Below are positions 59,640 through 64,000 of a DNA stretch of 64,000 nucleotides, piece after piece. The translations under genes and the position numbers were made by a program. Origin of the DNA: Phocoena phocoena (Eukaryota > Chordata > Mammalia > Artiodactyla > Phocoenidae). Within the stretch, counting starts at the first letter, position 1, and the number at the start of each line of letters is the position of its first letter. The stretch covers positions 90,624,998 through 90,688,997 of the forward strand of contig NC_089221.1 in NCBI RefSeq assembly GCF_963924675.1, in the 5' to 3' direction. The notes beneath the pieces are model-generated. The model searched no databases, was not told where the DNA came from, and worked only from the letters and a program-made list of their open reading frames with translations.

Positions 59640-60130
59640 TTCATTTATTTATTAATTCATTCAAAAGACGTTAGTAAGGTGCCCACCATATGCCAGAACT
59701 AGTCTAGCCGCAGCTGATAGAGCTATTAACAAGGTAGACATGGTTTTGTCCTCCTGGAGTTTACATTCTTGTGGAGGAGACAGAAAATAATCTCGTAATC
59801 CAAGAAATACATCATATGTTTTCAAAATAAGATCTCGAGAAAAAATAAAGTAGAAAAAGGAAGTGGAGAGGGAACATACAGGGACTGGTCTGTTATATAT
59901 CAGAAATGGTGGTGAACAAAGGCCTCCCTGAGGAGATCAGAGTGGATCAGAGTCTTGAATGCAATGAGGAAGTGAACCGTGAAGCAATTGAAGCTTCCCA
60001 GGTGGAGGCAACACCCAATCAAAGGACCTGAGGCAGAAATAAGCCTGTCATGTTCAGGGAAGAGCAAGAAGACCTTAGGCAGACATGGAATGAGGGAAGG
60101 GAAAATGGAAGGAGATGAGTTTGGAGAGAA
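59640..60130 (+). mobile_element. ancient mammalian repeat (same family as 40.96 kb)
   Basis: 'catatgccagaactagtcta', 'ctcctggagtttacattctt', 'gtggaggagacagaaaataa', 'caaaggcctccctgaggaga', 'gacctgaggcagaaataagc', 'gaagagcaagaagaccttag', 'ggagatgagtttggagag'. The motif order is that of a common old mammalian repeat. The name is not certain. Confidence 0.6.
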
Positions 60131-60139
60131 ATATCAATG

Positions 60140-60420
60140 ACCTCGTACTATCTATTACACACACTTAGTCTCCTAAAATGGCAGCCAAATGTTTGATCAC
60201 AGTTCTGCAGTTGGGCTGGTTTAGCTGAGGGGTTCTTCTGCTACCTGTGTCTAGGCTACAGTCACCTGGTGGCTCAACAGTGACTGCTGGTCTGAGATGG
60301 TCTCACTCACATATCTGAAGGTTGGTGCTGGCCCTTGGCTGAGTTATATGTCCCCAGCCAAAGTTTCTTAACATGGTAGTGACAGTATTCCAAGAATATG
60401 AACCCCAATTCCCAAGCACT
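60140..60420 (-). mobile_element. possible MaLR/LTR-like fragment
   Basis: 'gatcacagttctgcagttgg', 'gctggtttagctgaggggtt', 'ctacagtcacctggtggctc' and 'tctcactcacatatctgaag' resemble the antisense of an old LTR-like repeat. Family unresolved. Confidence 0.45.
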
Positions 60421-61369
60421 TTCCAAGCCTTTGTTTCTTGATGCCCCAAAGACCAAAGCAAATCACATTATCAGGCATAGAGTCAAGGTGAAAAGAGGAT
60501 GTGCAGGGCTTAGGATACTTGGAGGCATAATTCATCGGAGTTATGAGTATGAAAATATACCACAGAAGGCGTGAAAGGGTCAGGGGACTTTATTCCTTCT
60601 TGTATTTTGACTCTTCTATTCCTTTTATCTTCTTTCTTTATGCTCTAGACTGTGTTATGATTTTCCCAAGAGTTTAGATGAAGTCCCTGCCACCCTCTAG
60701 CAATTAAAAATGATCCCAAGCCTTTCTACACAATGCAACACACAAAACGTGATTATATTTAAATGTACCACTAGGGTAATTAGATGAAGTATTTGATGCT
60801 AGAGGTTACCAGCCCTGGTCTCTGGGGGAGCAGCGACAGCCTATACCCCATGTGTGGCAAACTAATGTACTCTGGTATGCTACTTGGGAAGTCCTGAACC
60901 CCAAATTCTTCTTCTAATATCTTACTTAAGACCCACAAGTTTTAGATCCGTAATAATAGCTAACACTGATTTGGATGACACTTTATTCCTATCCAATATT
61001 CATTATCCTCTTCTCTCCTGCTTCATAGAAGACAGATGTTGTTTGGGAGAGCAATATGCTTTTCCCAAACAACGAAGCCTGATAGATCTAAGCCAATCAT
61101 AGGCATTGTTTCCTTCACTTTCTTAGTTTGTTTGAACTCGTAACATCTCATTATTACTGACCCAGCTAAGGAAGAGATAAGGGAAGCCTGCTAGAGAGAT
61201 TCACTTAATTGAGAATTTTAACTTTCCTAATTAAAGGGACAAAGGGTATTTGAGACATTCTTTATTATTTTTTCTTGCACATAGACATGATATCTGGAGA
61301 TGTGACACCCATCTTGACAGAAAGAGAGAAGTATTGGGAGGTTGCCAGAGATACTGGCCTTCAAATCTC
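60421..61369. other. no recognisable feature
   Basis: Unassigned sequence. Confidence 0.45.
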
Positions 61370-61640
61370 TATTAGTTTCTTAAAGCTGCTGCAACACATT
61401 TACCACAGACTGTGTGACTTGCAACAGCAGACATCTATTCTCTCACAGTTCTAAAGGGCACAAGTCTGAAATTAATGTGTCAGCAGAGCCATGTTGCTCA
61501 TGTATCCTTCCTTGCCATTTCAGCTCCTGGTGGCTCTGGGCAATCTTCAGCTTTCCTTGGGTAGCACACATGTCCCTCCAATCTCTGCCTCTGTCCTCAC
61601 ATCACCACTGGTACTTGACGCTCTAGCCTTGTGTTCTGCT
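61370..61640 (-). mobile_element. MLT1-type LTR fragment
   Basis: Antisense MLT1: 'attagtttcttaaagctgct', 'atctattctctcacagttct', 'tggtggctctgggcaatctt', 'ccaatctctgcctctgtcct', 'cacatcaccactgg'. About 270 bp; the far end is lost. Confidence 0.75.
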
Positions 61641-61889
61641 GCTGGGTATCGTGGAAGCATGTGTTGATATCAAGGTGTCATAAGATCAAAAGAGCTGATG
61701 TTGGGCTAACACCTGGGGGACAGCTTCTCAGGAACTTGTCCGCAGAGCACATGTCTGCAGAGAACTTATGAAAGGGCTCTGTGAGAGTTGGAGGTTGTTT
61801 TGTATCATAGAAAACCTAACCTGTCTTGACTCATACACTGTCTTTGGTGGGTAAAGGAGGGGAAGAGGCTTTAATTATTTATATGTTAA

Positions 61890-62075
61890 TATTCTTCACA
61901 CATGTGTCTTCTCATTTAATCATATATCTGTTTGATAGACAAGGAGACAATGGCCCAGAGAAGTGAAGTTGCACAAGGGCACGCAGCTCCTAAGGTGGCA
62001 GGGCTGGGGCTTAAACTCGGGTCAGAGTCCACGCTCCTAGAGTTCATACTCCACTGTCCCCAGCAGTATTCGCTC
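61890..62075 (-). mobile_element. MIR fragment
   Basis: Antisense MIR: 'tgatagacaaggagacaatg', 'gcccagagaagtgaagttgc', 'acaagggcacgcagctccta', 'agggctggggcttaaactcg'. Confidence 0.87.
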
Positions 62076-62284
62076 ACTCACTAGGTGGGACACTGAACTC
62101 TTTTCCTCACCAACATCGTGATCCTCCTATACCTGGTTAGTACCAGTTGTGTTCGTGGCCTCATCCCAGATGGTATTATGCCAAATTTAGCCATAGAAGA
62201 GGTGGTTTTCCTGATTTTATGGAACTTTTGTATTCTGCTGGTTATGATGATGTGAAAAAAACAATTAAAAGAACAATCAGCTTA

Positions 62285-62686
62285 GATTCACTTTGTTATA
62301 CAGCAGCAACTAACACAACGATGTAAAGCAATTACACTCCAATAAAGATGTTAAAAAGACCCAATGCAGCCAAATAAATAAATAAATAAATAAATATATA
62401 TTTTTTTAAAAAGCAAAAAACCATGTGGTATGCCAGATTTGGTCTGCGCCATCATTTCTGGCCCTGCTGTACAACATTGCCCACTTCCTCCCTACCCTTA
62501 ATTATTTTCAAGTAGATCCAAGATATCATTTTTTATCTATAAATATTTCAGTATCTCTAAAAGATAAGGATCCTTTAACAATAATATAATATTGTTATAT
62601 ATACTGTATTATATATTATAATATAATCATGACTCCGTGATACTTGAAGTTATTCCTTAATATTAAATATCCAGTTAATGTTCAAA
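62285..62686 (+). mobile_element. composite insertion: L1 3' end + CHR tail + transduced DNA
   Basis: Three parts in order. 62285-62357 is the last ~70 bp of an L1 in sense ('gattcactttgttatacagc', 'ctccaataaagatgttaaaa'). 62358-62396 is 'gacccaatgcagcc' plus (AAAT)n, which is the 3' end of a CHR-1 SINE (compare 10297-10340). 62397-62686 is unrelated sequence ending in an A-run. The whole is bracketed by an 18-bp direct repeat with one mismatch, 'aaaaga[a/g]caatcagctta', at 62267-62284 and 62687-62704. This fits one retrotransposition event that carried downstream DNA, but separate events are possible. Confidence 0.65.
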
Positions 62687-62704
62687 AAAAGAGCAATCAG
62701 CTTA

Positions 62705-63635
62705 TAGTTAACAATACTGTATTTATTGTTACTGAGAAAATTGGTAACAGAGTAGATCTCATGTTACTTGCTACAATAAAATGTTCTTACTACAATAAAA
62801 ACAAAAAACAAGAGAAATTGGCTTTCTCACAAAATATACACAGAAATGCAAATGCACACGTGCATAGTGTCATATGCTAACTGCTCTGTCAAGTACCAAA
62901 TAGGCACAATATTTATTCTAGTTATTTATAATGTATATGATTTTAATTTACAAAATGACATTGAGTGGCCACCTTATTTGTGGTTTAATTACATTCCAGT
63001 GATGTACACATAACGAATCTATGGAAGGCATGTAAAATGAGATTAGTCCATGTAGAATGAGGTACATTTAAATGACCCATTTCATTGCAATCCCCCTTCC
63101 ACGCTGACTGGTTTAGCAGAAATTGTCGTTTGTCCAAACTACGCCAGTGATCCATTCTGCTGACTTCTCTCTCAGTTGCCTTTGGAAGTCACTACATTTC
63201 CCTTCAAACAACTCCAACTGTTGTAGCAACCACACTTCACAAAGCGTTGTGTAACACCAAGTTCTTGTCCCTGAAATAAAAGTCTGGTTACATTCCTCGC
63301 GAATGCCTTCCTTCAGCTGGGTGGAATTGAAACTTATCTGTTTTCATCTGTTCAAATAACTACCAGGTCACACACAGAGGCCACAAAGGAATCAACAGAA
63401 ATAGTTGCTGCTCAACACTTCGGTGGCTCCAGCCAATGCCATTAGAAAGTAGAATGCATTTTCCTGCCATAAGCCACCTACTTTGTAATTTTCCCTGTGC
63501 CTTCCATATTCAAGAAGCTGTGATTCAAAAAACAAATGCAATTTCCATGTTTATATTAAAAGTCTACTCCAGATATTTTCATTGAATATTTTATCTTTTC
63601 TGAAGTGTAGGAGTTTCAGATGTAGATAAACAGGA
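62705..63635. other. no recognisable feature, possibly unique conserved DNA
   Basis: No repeat recognised. 62880-63240 has even composition and the character of unique non-coding DNA. Confidence 0.4.
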
Positions 63636-63643
63636 CTCTAGGC

Positions 63644-63871
63644 CAGGGTTCCCCAACCCCCGGGCCGTGGACCAGGTCTTCGACCAGTACCGGTCCGTGG
63701 CCTGTTAGAAACTGGTCCGCAGAGCAGGAGGTGAGCGGCAGGTGAGCAAGCGAAGCTTCATCTGCCGCTCCCCATCGCTCACATTACTGCCTGAACCATC
63801 CCCTCCTCCGCCGTGGAAAAATTGTCTTCCACTAAACTGGTCCCTGGTGCCAAAAAGGTTGGGGACTGCTG
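63644..63871 (-). mobile_element. hAT-type (MER1-like) non-autonomous DNA transposon, CpG-rich
   Basis: Terminal inverted repeats 'cagggttccccaacc' (left) and 'ggttggggactgctg' (right) bound a 228-bp element. An 8-bp duplication, 'ctctaggc' / 'ctctagtc' (63636-63643, 63872-63879; 7 of 8 match), is the hAT hallmark. Internal strings 'gaccagtaccggtccgtggc' and 'tggtgccaaaaaggttgggg' match the family I know as MER1-like. It is much shorter than the long forms of the family, so it is an internally deleted copy. Confidence 0.85.
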
Positions 63872-64000
63872 CTCTAGTCTAAGACCTCTGGTCTCTAGAC
63901 TTGGTTTGCATTTGATAAAAATTAGAGCAGTCAGATCTGTAGCAGTCAGATTTGACTCTAGTTCCTGATAAAGTAAGACTTTACCAGTTTAAATCCTACT

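Overview
This window looks like gene-poor mammalian nuclear DNA, most likely from a cetacean. I see no protein-coding gene, no convincing exon and no stable RNA gene. The species call rests on many tRNA-derived SINEs of the CHR type. They start with a 'gggcttccctggtgg' tRNA-like head (box A, then a 'ggttcg' box B) and run to A-rich or (AAAT)n tails. There are also L1 3' ends of cetartiodactyl type. Ruminant BovB/ART2 and pig PRE-1 signatures were not noticed, so whale or dolphin is favoured, with hippopotamus as the alternative.

Layout. 1-6.5 kb holds an MLT1-type LTR (minus), a decayed ERVL pol relic (about 1.65-3.1 kb, plus) and two L1-derived fragments. 6.5-20 kb holds a (GT)28 tract, MIR and L2 relics, three CHR SINEs and a MER-type DNA transposon relic. 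20.2-22.8 kb is a 5'-truncated L1 (minus) with a SINE nested in it. 22.8-26.8 kb holds another SINE, a mariner MITE hairpin, a degraded L1/HAL1 (plus) split by a SINE, an unusual ~30-bp degenerate tandem array, and an L1M 3' end. 27-44 kb is mostly unassigned sequence with scattered MIR, L2, MLT1A, SINE and L1 pieces. 44.66-46.87 kb is an L1 that keeps both termini but has lost most of its interior, with a SINE nested in it. 47-64 kb holds old L1 and L2, more SINEs, a second mariner MITE, a fairly young truncated L1 (54.8-55.3 kb), a composite L1/SINE-tail/flank insertion (62.3-62.7 kb) and a CpG-rich hAT-type element (63.64-63.87 kb).

How the parts relate. The window records layered retrotransposition. 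Ancient MIR, L2, MaLR/ERVL and DNA elements are interrupted by L1s, and both are interrupted by CHR SINEs that still carry 9-16 bp target-site duplications (TSDs). Most long open frames are shadows of L1 ORF2, SINE heads or microsatellites. The most noteworthy items are the composite insertion at 62.3 kb, the 30-bp array at 26.0-26.6 kb, the internally deleted L1 at 44.7 kb and the two mariner hairpins. Repeat family names come from recalled consensus features, not from a database search.
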